Source: Diphasiastrum complanatum (Eukaryota; Streptophyta; Lycopodiopsida; Lycopodiales; Lycopodiaceae). Taken from it: 64,000 nucleotides of DNA. The notes under the pieces are model-generated. The model saw only the letters and a list, made by a program, of their open reading frames with translations. It had not been told where the DNA came from and ran no database searches. Both the position numbers and the translations under genes were made by a program. Below are positions 1 to 10,700 of the stretch, one piece after another. How positions within the stretch are numbered: position 1 is the stretch's first letter; every line of letters starts with the position of its first letter. The stretch is taken from positions 2,272,346 to 2,336,345 of the forward strand of contig CM055112.1 of assembly GCA_029204225.1 (NCBI GenBank). The letters run 5' to 3'.

Positions 1-273
1 AATTTTGATTGGATCTCTAGATAGTGAGGTTGCTGGACTTCATTTGAGTGTGTTTCAATCTTAGGAAGTGGCAAAAGTCATTAGATTGAGGATAGATCAT
101 AGGTTGATCAAGATTCCATTATTCTATGTGTTGATTTGCTTGGATAAGTGCTAGAAGAGAATTTGTAAGATAGTTTCAAATCTTGGTGATTTCTTTTGAA
201 AGCATTTGTTGTTGTTCAAAGGAGTGCTTTGTGCATTGAAACAGGTTGAAAGAGAAGATCAAGTCATTGCTAC
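1..273 (+). other. Copia leader (5' untranslated internal region)
   Basis: This AT-rich stretch directly precedes the gag start codon and has no coding capacity. No LTR end and no tRNA-complementary primer-binding site is visible in it, so the element extends left of the window. It may hold packaging signals, but nothing specific can be read. Confidence 0.5.
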
Positions 274-1209
274 ATGGCAACCTCAATTGGAGTCATGTTG
301 GAAGCCAATGATAGGCTTACCTCAAGTAACTATTCCTTGTGGAAAGTGAGGATGGAGTCACTTCTTGAGATGAATGATGTTTTGGATATTGTTGTAGGTT
401 TGGAGGAGAGACCAGCAACACAACAAGATCAATTGAGGTATGACAAGAGGGCCAATAAGGCTCTATACATGATAAAGATGAATGTTACCAATGAACTTCT
501 CAAGGAAGTTGATAAGTGCACATCATCTTTGGAAGCTTGGAATTCATTGAAGAAGCTTTATGAATCCAAGTCTACTTCTAGAGTGTTGACTCTAAGAAGG
601 CAAATCTTTTATTGTTTGCAAAATAATGAAGAAAGTCCAAGTACTTTTGTTTTGAGAATGAAAGCATTGAATGATGAGTTAGCTTGCGTAGATGAAAGCA
701 TTAAGGAAGGAGAGCTTATTCAAGTGATTCTTAATGGCTTGTTGGATTCTCATGCTAACATTGTTCAAAGTATTGCTATTCAAAAGAATTTGCCAAGTTT
801 GATGGATCTTCAAGAGATCTTGATCAATGAGGAATATAGGCTTCAAGCAAGAGGTGGATCTACATCAACACTTCAAGAGGATGCTATGTTCACAAAGGGC
901 AAATTCAAGGGCAAAACCAAAAGTAAGTGGTCTAAAGGGCAAGATCAAGTGGATGCTTATTCAAGTGGCAAAAAGAAGGATAGATCAAAGATCAAGTGCT
1001 TTTATTGTGGCATTAAAGGACACTTTGCAAGTGAGTGCTACCAGAAGAAGAGAGATCAAAGAGACAGACAAGGTAATCTTACTTTTGATGAGGATGGTTT
1101 GGATGTTCAAGATGCAAATGATGATGCTTTTGTGATGTCTTTATGTATGCTTGCTAATGATGGAGATCTAGATCCTTGGTGGATTGATAGTGGAGCAAGT
1201 TCAACATGA
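274..1209 (+). pseudogene. Copia gag and start of protease, frameshifted
   Basis: The product begins MATSIGVMLEANDRL and carries the copia gag (UBN2-type) signature SNYSLWKVRMESLL near residues 18-31. A basic Lys-rich segment (about 205-235) and a CCHC zinc knuckle follow: CFYCGIKGHFASEC, about residues 243-256, spacing C-x2-C-x4-H-x4-C. The frame ends at WWIDSGASS, the copia aspartic protease active site (DSG), and then stops at TGA 1207-1209. The rest of the protease is in another frame just downstream, consistent with loss of one base at about 1203-1207. The start is the first ATG of the long frame, after a stop-rich leader. Confidence 0.85.
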
Positions 1210-2740
1210 CCTTCACAAAGAGTACTTCACTTCTTTGTTGGCATATGGAGATGACAAGAGGGTGATCTACACGGCCAATGATGGTGAGTGTGCAATCAAA
1301 GGGATTGGCACAATTCCTATTTCTCTCTCTAAAAATAGAAATGTTCATTTGGAGGATGTCTTGTTTATTCCATCTACTACCAAGAATTTACTTAGTGTGA
1401 GCCAAATGCTAAGTAAAGGCCTCAAGGTGGAGTTTGATGGAGATGCTTGTTTGATCAAAAGGAGGAATGTCTTGATTGGAAAAGGTAAAAGGCAAGGAAA
1501 GTTGTTCAAACTAGATGCTTGTGTTATTGATAACCAAGTTGGATGTGTTGCAAGGGAGCAAATTTCTATTCAAGAGGTTTGGCACAAAAGGATGGGACAC
1601 CTCAACTTCAAGTCATTGGAGGTAATGGCAAGGAAGAAGGTTGTGATTGGTCTTCCAAGTTCTTTAACTGATGTCAAGCATGTTTGTGAGTCTTGTGCTT
1701 TGTCTAAGTCACGTATACTACCTTATACTAGATCTATTTCTAGATCTAAAAATCCTTTTCAACTTGTACATTCGGATACTCATGGATTTACTACAATTAG
1801 CAATAGTGGAGCTAAGATGTATGTAACATTCATCGATGATTTTAGTAGATTTTGTTGGGTCTATCTACTAAAGAGCAAGGATGAAGTGTATGATGTCTTT
1901 GTCAAGTTCAAGAATGCAAGGGAGAACCAATTTTCCACAAAGATCAAGTGCTTGAGAGGTAACAATGTTGGTGAGTACATATCTAACAAGTTCAAGTCCT
2001 TTTGTGATGAGCATGGGATCAAGAGGGAGTATACAACATCAAGGACCCCACAACAAAATGGAGTGGCTGAAAGGAAGAGTAGGACTTTATGTGAAAGTGC
2101 TAAAACTATGAGGTTAAGTGCTAATCTTGACAAACCATTTTGGGATCAAGCTTTGTTGTGTGCCAATTTCTTGTGCAATAGGTGGACGAATGCTATTTTG
2201 GATGGAAGGACACCTTTTGAGATGCTATTCAAGAGGAGGCCGAGTGTCAACTTTCTAAGAACCTTTGGATGCACATGCTATGTCAACATTACTATTGATG
2301 ATAGGACCAAGGAGGATCCATCTTCAAGAAGAGGTATTTTTGTTGGATATAGTGAGGTGAGTAAAGCCTACAAGGTTTACATTCCTTCTACTAACAAAGT
2401 GATTGTTGGTAGAGATGTCATTTTTGATGAGGGAAACATTCCAAAGGTGTCTTCAAGCATTATTGATGGTAGAGTGGATGGATTTAACATTCTTGATGTT
2501 GATGAGAAGGATCCTACTTTGGATGGTGGTGATGATGGACCTTCATCGCCAAGGAGAACATCAAGAGAAAGACAAGTACCTTCAAGGCTCACATATGATC
2601 AAAAGGGTAAGCAAGTAGTTTCTGAAAATTATGTTGCTTTCCTAACCTCTTTGGATGAGCCTACAAGTGTAGATCAAGCAAGGAAAGAAGAGGAGTGGAT
2701 CCAAACAATGGATCTCAAGTATCAAACTCTTATGAAGAGT
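1210..2740 (+). pseudogene. Copia protease remainder and integrase
   Basis: In the frame that stays open from 1184 to 3649, the rest of protease is followed by a GAG-pre-integrase zinc region (WHKRMGHLNFKSLEVM with a downstream CESC pair) and the integrase core. The first catalytic Asp is in QLVHSDTHG and the Glu in NGVAERKSR. The segment that normally reads LRSDNGGEY is LRGNNVGEY, so the second catalytic Asp is missing. The C-terminal part carries the usual copia GIFVGYSE and VIFDEG motifs, then a Ser/Arg-rich linker and the start of the pre-RT region (EEEWIQTMDLKYQTLMK). The frame is open but integrase activity is doubtful. Confidence 0.85.
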
Positions 2741-3605
2741 GAAACATCTTTTGGAGGATCTTCTTGTGTACATGGAGCTATGCAAGTGGATGGATGTTAT
2801 CTTGCTATAAAATCAAGTATTGGATTTGGAAAACAAAGTTTGGTCAATCACTTTGATGGTCAAGTTGAAGATCAAGAGGTTGATCTCAAAGTGCTTCAAC
2901 TAGTCAAAAGGGAAGTTGGCAATTTGGAGCTAGTCAAGAGCATCAAAGGAGAGGTAATTGGCAAAGATGTTATGGATCTGTTTTTGCAGCATATTGAAGA
3001 CTCAAGTAAGGTCAAAGGAGGAGCAAGGAAGTTTTTTTCAAGTTTACTTTACTTGTTCTATCTCATGTTTGAGCATTTTTATGTGGATGTGTGCAAATTG
3101 TCAAGATATGGTAAAACCAGCTACATTGGTGAGCATTGTTTTGATGTTGGATTGGTATTAGCATTCTTGGCTGGTTTTGCTGATGGAAATGAAGCTATTG
3201 GAGGTTCATTATGTCACTCATTCATGGTCAAGTCATCAAGACTTGATGGCATCTTATGGCAAGATGGAGATGGAGGCTCATTCATGGAGTATCATGGTGG
3301 ATACATGGCAACAAAGGACAAAGGAGGAGACATGCAAGCAAATGTTGATCACTCACATTTATTGTTTGTTTGCTGTATTTTTCTAGAGAGTTTAGAGTTG
3401 GAAGTATGGTGGAATCATTTCATTTACATTCTATTTGATTCTTCATGTTCTAGTTACATCTTGATATGTAAAATTGATGTAAGAAATAGTGAAGCATCCC
3501 AAGTGGACACTATTCTCTATATCAATCATGGTTGTTTCTATTTTGAGCATTACATGATCATTGAAAGGAGATCTATTCTTAGAAAGAAGATTATTTTTAT
3601 GATGG
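2741..3605 (+). CDS. Unidentified open stretch in place of copia RT/RNase H
   Basis: The frame of the copia integrase continues without a stop for about 285 codons, but the protein is not reverse transcriptase. There is no KARLVAKG, no QMDV..AFL and no YVDD in any frame. I do not recognise it. Its N-terminal half is Val/Glu/Lys-rich (VEDQEVDLKVLQLVKREVGN). A hydrophobic segment, SSLLYLFYLMFEHFYV, lies near 3043-3090. A Gly/Asp-rich region (ILWQDGDGGSFMEYHGGYM) follows, then another hydrophobic Cys-rich stretch (LLFVCCIFLESLELEVWW). Copia homology resumes near 3603 with an RNase H-like DQSS motif. It may be captured host sequence or a private ORF of a non-autonomous family. Confidence 0.55.
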
Positions 3606-3812
3606 ATCAAAGTTCTATTGTCAAAAACTCTGGGGAGCAAGCATATTGAGGTGCAACAATATTTTGTGAGGGAGCAAGTCATTGCAAAGGAGGTGGAGTT
3701 TCAACATGTGTCTTCAAGGGAATGTGTAGCTGATATCTTCACCAAAGCATTGGGAAAAGACTTGTTCATGAAGCATAGGACTTCAATTGGAGTCTATGCT
3801 AAAACTAGTTGA
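3603..3812 (+). pseudogene. Copia RNase H C-terminal tail
   Basis: After a frame change near 3625 the product reads KHIEVQQYFVREQV then FQHVSSRECVADIFTKAL. This is the standard C-terminal end of copia RNase H (KHIEVQ..FVRE / VADIFTKAL). It ends with TGA at 3810-3812, overlapping the polypurine tract, as copia pol frames usually do. Only about the last 65 residues of pol remain. Confidence 0.8.
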
Positions 3813-3820
3813 AGAGGGAG
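3811..3820 (+). promoter_or_regulatory. Polypurine tract of the copia element
   Basis: The purine run GAAGAGGGAG directly precedes the 3' LTR start, which is where plus-strand synthesis is primed in LTR elements. Confidence 0.75.
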
Positions 3821-4466
3821 TGTGAAAGATTCAACTAGTTTCATCACATTTTGCTATATTTTCATATTTGGCATATTGAGGCCAAAACTTGTTTTAGACT
3901 TAGAGATTGACTTTTCAAAGTTCATTAGTCTAAATTTAATTTCAATAGACACTTCTTGAAAGTGTGAGAAAGTTAGAATGCGAGTTTGAGTAGATTCAAA
4001 TTTGAATAGTTGGGTACATTGAATCTAGATCCAAAATTAGTAGAGTTAGCATTTGGGAAAGCCAAGTGGCCAAATAGGGTTTGGACCGGTTATAAAAGGA
4101 TGTAACTCATGGAGAAAGTATTCTTCTCTCTTCTCTATCTCATTTCATCCTTATACATGGTTCTCTTGGGTTCTACTATCCATTGGTGCACTATCTTGGT
4201 GATTGCTTGCAATTCTATGTGTAGAATGATCTATATTTGTTATTTTTGGATCCACACGTGTGAAATACAGTAGCTTGCTAGTTTTGTACGGACAACAACA
4301 GTACTTTATCATTTCATTCAAGTTTGATCAAGTTCTATTGGTGTTTGCATCTCATTTTGTGTGTAGATGCTGATTTTTCTACATTGGTGAGAATGGTAGT
4401 GTATTTCTCTTTCTAACCAAAGATCATTCAAGTAGATTGGATCTTAAGGATCTGAAATCTTTCACA
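3821..4466 (+). repeat. 3' LTR of the copia element (646 bp)
   Basis: It begins TGTGAAAGAT and ends ATCTTTCACA, a perfect 10 bp terminal inverted repeat with TG...CA ends. It sits immediately after the polypurine tract. A TATA-like box (TATAAAAGG) is at 4091-4099 and a CACACGTGTG palindrome at 4253-4262. A diverged partial relative is at about 58270-58400. The 5' LTR is outside the window, so its age cannot be estimated. Confidence 0.85.
4091..4099 (+). promoter_or_regulatory. TATA-like box in copia LTR
   Basis: TATAAAAGG lies inside the LTR, about 270 bp from its start. This is the expected position for the element's own promoter. Confidence 0.5.
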
Positions 4467-5399
4467 AATATCGCACATCACGATCGGGGTTGCCATGATG
4501 TTGTTGGTAGAAGACACAGCAATTTGTGATCATGTCATCTACTTGGTTGCCGATATTCACACCTGTTAGCTTGGGCCAATAAATCTTTTTTTTAACCTTC
4601 GTGTCAGCAAACAACTCTCGCCGACCTATTGGGTAATAGTAGAGATTGATGCGCATATAGACTGGTGCGTCGAGATACCGTGTTATGGAGGTTTTTCTTT
4701 GTAGAAACAGTTGATGGCGCTATGCTGGTTGTGGATCAAGGAGTTTGACTGCTTCTTTATGAGTTTTGCAGCCGTCAAGGTTCGGAAGAATGTACCCGTC
4801 TCGTTCCTTTGCTTGAAACTTCTTTGCAAACTCTTGGGACGTCAACATATCTTTGCTAGGCGAATTTGGAGTGATCCTATGCCTTATTGAAGGTGCTTCA
4901 GCTGCCAATGTACGTTCCTCTTGTGGATCGGATTGAGGGGAGAGAGGTGGTGAGGAATTGGATTCAGCAATGCGTTGGGATTCAAGGAAAAATTGGCGTT
5001 GAATGAAGGAAAAGTTAGTGGTGTCAATGAGGTTAGAAGCGGAAGATGGAGATGATGTTGGGAGGAAGTACCACCAGTGTCCTACGGGTTTGTTGGTGGA
5101 GAAGCTGCCGACACTTGAGTTGGGCCTTGAAATGTCGACCCCTGATTTGTTGTTGGAGGCCCTTGGAAACTTGCCCCATCACCACCATTTGATCCATCGT
5201 AGTGATACCCTGATTGGTGAAATTGAGCGTGCTCTGCATGGACAAAAGGTGCTGATTGGGTGGCGGCCTTTAACTTCTCTTCCAGGGTGGCAATATGTTG
5301 GTTGAGGGCCTCGACGGAAGTATTATAGGATTGTTGTAATTTGTTGTGTTGCTCCATCGTGGCCTTTAACTTTTGTGCCAATTTTTGATATGCCACCAC
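4467..5399 (-). pseudogene. Decayed minus-strand ORF pieces, possibly retroelement
   Basis: Three short minus-strand frames follow one another from right to left. The segment 5399-5082 has a coiled-coil-like start (QKLAQKLKATMEQHNKLQQS, then EALNQHIATLEEKL) and a Gln/Ser/Gly-rich tail. The segment 4908-4720 contains MLTSQEFAKKFQAKERDGYI. The segment 4656-4467 has VKKKIYWPKLTGV, which weakly recalls the YWP of gypsy integrase zinc domains. Stops and frame changes separate them. I cannot name the protein; a broken gag/pol remnant is the simplest reading. Confidence 0.3.
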
Positions 5400-6428
5400 T
5401 GGAATCCGAGTTCCCCTAGGAATAGTTAGAGGTGCGGAATCTTTAAAATTGACCTACGCCAACTGATCCTTCATAGTGGAGCGCGGCTGCTACTTACTGA
5501 ATACAATCCTACAGTGTTATTGCGTTCAATATCACGTTAAAATAAATGTTGATTTTATGTTCAACTGTTAGTTTAGTTCTCTTATAGTTGTGTCTGATCC
5601 ATCAAACACTTACGCTTATCAATATTTTTACTCTGTTTATGTTTGTCTACGAAATGAATCTCATAGATTTTGATGATTTCAAATTTAAAATCAAGCAGAA
5701 TCAAACATGACTTTTGTCACGATAGTATGGTTTGAATTTGATATGCGTAGTCATGCATTGAAGAAGAATCATTTCGTAGATTCCAACATTTGCATCTATT
5801 GAATATGCAGCTTTCTTTTGTGTCGGTCTTCGTTCCTTTTTCCAACAATTATCAGATCTGATATGTCAAAATCAAAACTAACAAAGTTGTAGATGCTCTT
5901 CGTGGAATTGGTGAGTTAAATAAAATTTTGATCGTCGCTTAGATTTCCGTAGATCTGTATCTTTCAATTAGAAGAAAATATGGGAGATGGTTCAGAGTAG
6001 AACAAATAAGAATGAAATTGAGATTGATTCACAAGAATCTCAATTAAGGTAATAAGATTGTAGAATAGTTCACCATTTGGAATGGTTTATTGTTTCAATC
6101 AACAAAGTGTGTGCATGAGCAAAGGTATGACAACAATAAAAAAAAGAAATAGACAGTCATTATTTGAAATGCTAGGGACAAAATGTTACATTCCCATTTG
6201 TCATTGTATCTTTCTATCGTCAACGTATTTCTATTGCATTGCAACATTTGCAAGTGCTTCCATTACTTCGACGAGCTTAATGTGCAGGAATGGCTGTTTC
6301 AAAGCTTCCTGCATTACTTACTAGTGACACTATTCTAGTTAGTGACTTACATCAACAATAGGTTTTGTTTTAATGTTTTACTAGCGAAGTGTGCCTGCCG
6401 ATGGTGTGTGTGCACACGAGTGCGCGAC

Positions 6429-6430
<2 letters not shown>
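5400..6430. other. Intergenic, no gene seen
   Basis: AT-rich sequence with only short chance ORFs, including an 80-codon frame at 6082-6324 with no domain and atypical composition. No repeat structure or RNA gene is visible. Confidence 0.5.

Positions 6431-6484
<54 letters not shown>
6431..6484 (+). repeat. (GA)n microsatellite
   Basis: An uninterrupted AG run of about 27 units. The Ser/Leu-rich ORFs across it on the minus strand are products of the repeat. Confidence 0.97.
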
Positions 6485-6486
<2 letters not shown>

Positions 6487-7195
6487 GACATAGGGGGGTA
6501 GGCGTGACATAGGGAGAGAAAGAGAGGAGAGTGGTGAGTGAGGGAGAGTGCAGGTGTGACAGTAGGCTATAGGTATGTCTACACACACACTCTCTCAAAT
6601 AGTTTTAATTAATTAGATGTTTTATTAGGCTTTTTAGCTTGATTACTTTTTGCTATATGGCATTATCATTTTAGTACTTTCATTTTTTTTGTACATTGAT
6701 GAGTTTTTTCATTCTTCAATAATAAAAGCAAGTATTTCTCTTATTTGATTATTTTTGTTGGTTATAATGTTGGTGAGTTACTCAAGTTGAAAGTCCATGA
6801 TGCATGCAACCAAAAGAGGGAGACACATTTTTGCTCTTTATGACTTGCATATAACTATGCATCCAAAGGAGTGAGTTCTTGCAATAATGCCCTTAACAAT
6901 GTGGTGGAGCATTTTGTGTGGACATGGCCTTATGATTTAAGACATTGACTTTAACGTTGACTTTTTCATTGACCGCTTTACACACTTGGCATTGCCTTTT
7001 CAAGCCTTGTGCAAGACAATAAAAAAAAAACTATCATTTTAATGCTCAACTCACCTACGACGACACTGTACGATTTTAGCACAAATAACTTAGAGGTAAA
7101 ATTTTACCAAATCATCACAATAACTTATTGCTATGTGCTATCGAGCAAATTAAAAAATAGGACTCATATTAAAAAATATCCATGAAAAGAGAGGT
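6485..7195. other. Intergenic, upstream of the pseudouridine synthase gene
   Basis: AT-rich sequence, no ORF or repeat recognised. The core promoter of the downstream gene should lie between here and 7435, but I see no convincing TATA element. Confidence 0.4.
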
Positions 7196-7316
7196 TTGTG
7201 TTAGGGTTTTATGCTTCTTGGTTTCCAAGAGGAGGCTCGAACCTGGGACCAAAGAAACTTTGGATGCCAAGCTAACCAGCTAAGCCAACCATGTTGGGTT
7301 GTGTTAGGGTTTTATG
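7196..7316 (-). mobile_element. tRNA-derived SINE-like insertion with 18 bp target-site duplication
   Basis: On the minus strand, TGGCTTAGCTGGTTAGC (7287-7271) resembles a tRNA A box, and GGTTCGAGCC (7243-7234) a B box. They are spaced as in a tRNA gene. The roughly 85 bp body (7214-7298) is flanked by perfect 18 bp direct repeats at 7196-7213 and 7299-7316 (TTGTGTTAGGGTTTTATG). Long target-site duplications plus a pol III promoter mark a SINE or tRNA retropseudogene. No complete cloverleaf is evident. It sits about 120 bp upstream of the pseudouridine synthase start codon, probably in its promoter or 5' UTR. Confidence 0.65.
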
Positions 7317-7435
7317 TTAGGTTTAGGGCTGAAAGGATTTTACTTGTTTCCAAGTTTTTCTATTCTCTTACCAACAAGCCATTCTATTATCATTCAAAGT
7401 GGCTTCGGCTTTCTGCTTCATTGCAGTAGTCAGAG

Positions 7436-7704
7436 ATGGCTTTTCGTGTTTGCAAAGCCCATGTCTCTCCATTGTTTTCCATTTTCTCTCCGCTGCAGCT
7501 TCCACATGCGAGAAGCAGATCTATTTTCAAACAATTGAATCCGAGCAGCTGTGCCAATGGCAAAAATTCACAAATTAGTGGGCCGTCGATGGCATGCAGA
7601 CAGCATGGAGGTTCAGCACAAGCTACATTACCTGAATCCCAGGACCATGAATTGAAATCGGATTGCTCTGTCATTATTTCATCAAGCCAACGAATTCCTG
7701 AAAG
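7436..7704 (+). CDS. Pseudouridine synthase exon 1 (transit peptide)
   Basis: ATG at 7436 opens MAFRVCKAHVSPLFS, a Ser/Arg/Pro-rich leader. The donor is AAAG|GTTAAG at 7704/7705. The exon ends two bases into an Arg codon completed by exon 2. Confidence 0.8.
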
Positions 7705-10700
7705 GTTAAGGACTTTGATGTTTTTGTTTTGTACCTCTATTAAATGTAGAATGGAATATTGCGAATATTTTTAGAAGTAGCTGATTAGTATTTGTTTCAG
7801 GGGTAGTCGATTAATATACATCAAAATAATGAAGAATTGATACTTATTTTATGTTATGGTTCTATTTCTGATCTTAATTTTGTGAGATTCATTTAACTAT
7901 CTTGTGTGTGGCGTCCATGGCTTGAACAATGCGAGTTATCGCTTTTGACAGTAAAATGGCTGAATTGCTCATTTCATCTTAGTCTTTAGGATACAAGATT
8001 GTGAGAGAAGAGAGAGCCTGCAGATTTGTAACTTTTGGCTAAAATATATATTTTTGTAGTGTTCAAAGGCTCAAACGTTGATTCCTGGCTTGCTTTAGGG
8101 GTTCTTTTTCTTGAGTCTTGATCCATGGAAGTATTTATTAAGTGTTGGATAGTCGAATATATCACAAAAGTACAGGAATGAGCATGGAAAATCAGCAGTA
8201 TCATTCAATCTACTGGAAATAACAAAAGTGATTATCTTTCATGGAAGAACCTTGTCTCGGAAAGGACCTTTTTTATGAACATTGTCACATTGGACAACCA
8301 CCAACAAACATGCAACAAATACTGGATAAGAGATATTAAGGTGAATCATTACAATTAGAAATGCCCTTTGCATTTGCTTACAATAACAAACATAGAAGAG
8401 CTTGATGTAGTTTCCTGTTTACATATCATCAGAAAAGTAATGTCCAACTTTCAGCAAGCTCGAAAAGACCCACCTGCAAGAGCTTTCAACAATCCATGGA
8501 GAGAGAAGGATCACGAGAACCCAATGTTGAAGCGATAGATGGTAATGAAGGTAGGGTCATGGAGATGACAAAACATAGTAGCTTAAACCTCATAAGGGGT
8601 TGTTTTATTGGAATTTTGGGCCCGTTTAGCTCTCACCTTCTATTGGGCCCTTGGACAAAAAGAAATGAGTTTGAGAAATGTATGTTTCAAACAAGTTTGC
8701 AATTTCCAAGTTTTGAGCGAGTTTGAATCAGCCTTTAAATATGTTTCAATGCTACAATGTCTTCTGTGAATCTGAAGAGGGCTTATTACCATTTCTTTTA
8801 TGGTGATTTATGTTGATCAAACCTTCAACATGATAGATTGCTGCAAGGAAGCATAGTATCAAAGTTTTGAAACTTTTTAGGTGTGTTCTGACTATGAATT
8901 TGAAATCATTGTTGCTCAAGTGTGACAAAGCTTGGCCCTCACTCTAATGGACATCATCTGCATGCAGAAAAGATTTCAAATAAAAACTCATGTACAGTTT
9001 ATCTCTACCGCTAATCTTCAAAGAGAAATGTCTACGTATGCTTAAAGATAAAGTGAAGACTGTAACCTTAGGCTGTATTGATATTCACGTCCTCACCCTC
9101 ATCTAATGTGCTAATCACTCGTTAAAGTTCCTTTCTAGGAAGGCATAGGAGCATAAGAGTACTACATGGCAATACATTTAAATTGGAATTCATAATCCAA
9201 TGAGCATAAAATTGTCCCCAGAACTTGATAGAATAACCTCTTCGATGTACTTATTAATATTGTTTTTCTAATATCATTTTTAACAAGCATAGGTCCACCT
9301 TTTCACCTTGATAAAATAACCTCTATTGGTGACTTATTAAAATATTTCCAACATAGTTTTGGATGACATGGGGGCATACCTACAACACCCCCACCATGCT
9401 TCAAATCTTCTCAAAAAAGATATTTTTGACACAAAATTGTCTAGTCACCTGAAATAAAAGGCATGACTGGTTGTAGCGCAGGCATCCCAAAGGGAGTCGG
9501 GAACCACGACTTAGCTTCTCAGCCTTCAACTCTTGCCGTCCAAACCCACTTGACATACAAGCAGCCAACTCGCCAACAATGATCAGAATTAACCAACTTG
9601 AAGTTCCAAAACCAACATTGAGATCCAACCTGGCGCCATGCCAGATCGGGGGTCCCGATGTGGGTGACTTCCCTCCGTTCCAGCCGCCCGACATACATCA
9701 AACTTAACCAACTCGAAGCTTCGTTACAAACGAGTAACATCCATTCCAAGCAAGCGGTCTGACTTACATCAGACTTAACCAATTGAAAGCTTCGTCACGA
9801 GCGCTGGAAGCCAACCTGGCGCCACGCCAGACTGGACAGCCATAAACAGGTAACTTCCACCCAAGCAAGCCATCCAACTCAGCCGACAGGTTAGAGCCCG
9901 TTCCCCAAGAGCTTAACCCATTCACGTTCATACAAGGAACACTCAGAACTGCAAGCTGCGACAGATATGGAGACAACCAGTTCCTGGACCAAATGGTCCT
10001 GACAGCATACCGTTGGCGCCACAGACCGAATGGTCCCGACGGCATACCGCTGGCGTCCCGGGATACGACCCTCAGCTATGTGCCAAATTAAAAAGTTTGA
10101 AGCGGCCTTACAACTGGCGCTTTTACCGAACACTGAAACCCAGAAGGTAATCAGAGTCAGTTTGAGAAAAATCCCACTTTATTGATAAATCTGAGAAGGT
10201 TACATTTCAAGTGTGTGACCGACCCTAGTCTCCGGGGCGCTAGCATGCCAAGGCGAGTGCCAGGACAACATTCCAGCAAGGGAGGCTGAGACTTGGTTGG
10301 AGCTCGCCCTGAGTCGCAACCCGCACTCCCCTATAGTATTGGTGGGATTCGCCACCTCCCCTCATACCAAGTACTCTACCCAGGCTGGTAAAGTACGTTT
10401 TCTCTCTCTAGAATTTATTGATCCCCAGGCTTCCTTTAATCATGCCTAGATCGTGTGAGGTGATTGCAGATCGATCTGAGCTCTCTGGACTTCGCTAGAA
10501 CCGATCAAAGATTTTCAGACATAGGAACTTGGTGCCGGCTGGATTCTGGTCACGCCGGCGCCGGTGGTGCCGGGAGCAGCAGGGGCGCTGATGGCGCCGG
10601 GGACAATGCTGGCGCCAGTGGCGCCGAAAGTAAAGCTTGTAAAGGTAGCTTTACAACATCCACCCCACCTTTATAAAATCTGATGTCCTCATCAGATGTC

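Larger units (their letters stand above)
1..4466 (+). mobile_element. Ty1/copia LTR retrotransposon, 5' LTR outside window, RT replaced
   Basis: The order seen is untranslated leader (1-273), gag with zinc knuckle, protease, integrase, an unrelated open stretch where RT should be, an RNase H tail, a polypurine tract and a 3' LTR. The 5' LTR and primer-binding site lie left of base 1. The gag-protease-integrase-RT order is the copia order. It is non-autonomous as it stands: there is a frameshift at the protease site, a substituted integrase catalytic residue and no RT. A related gag-pol lies at 49112-52132, and a diverged relative of this LTR at about 58270-58400. Confidence 0.85.

Noticed and set aside
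6082-6324. 80-codon + strand ORF
   Set aside because: No domain, Cys/Ser/Thr-rich chance composition in AT-rich intergenic DNA.
6347-6598. Minus-strand Ser/Leu-rich ORFs
   Set aside because: Translation of the (GA)n microsatellite.
10464-10676. Gly/Ala-rich ORF (also 13743-14075)
   Set aside because: Lies in the LTRs over the GGCGCC repeat; the frames are not conserved between the two LTRs at their ends.
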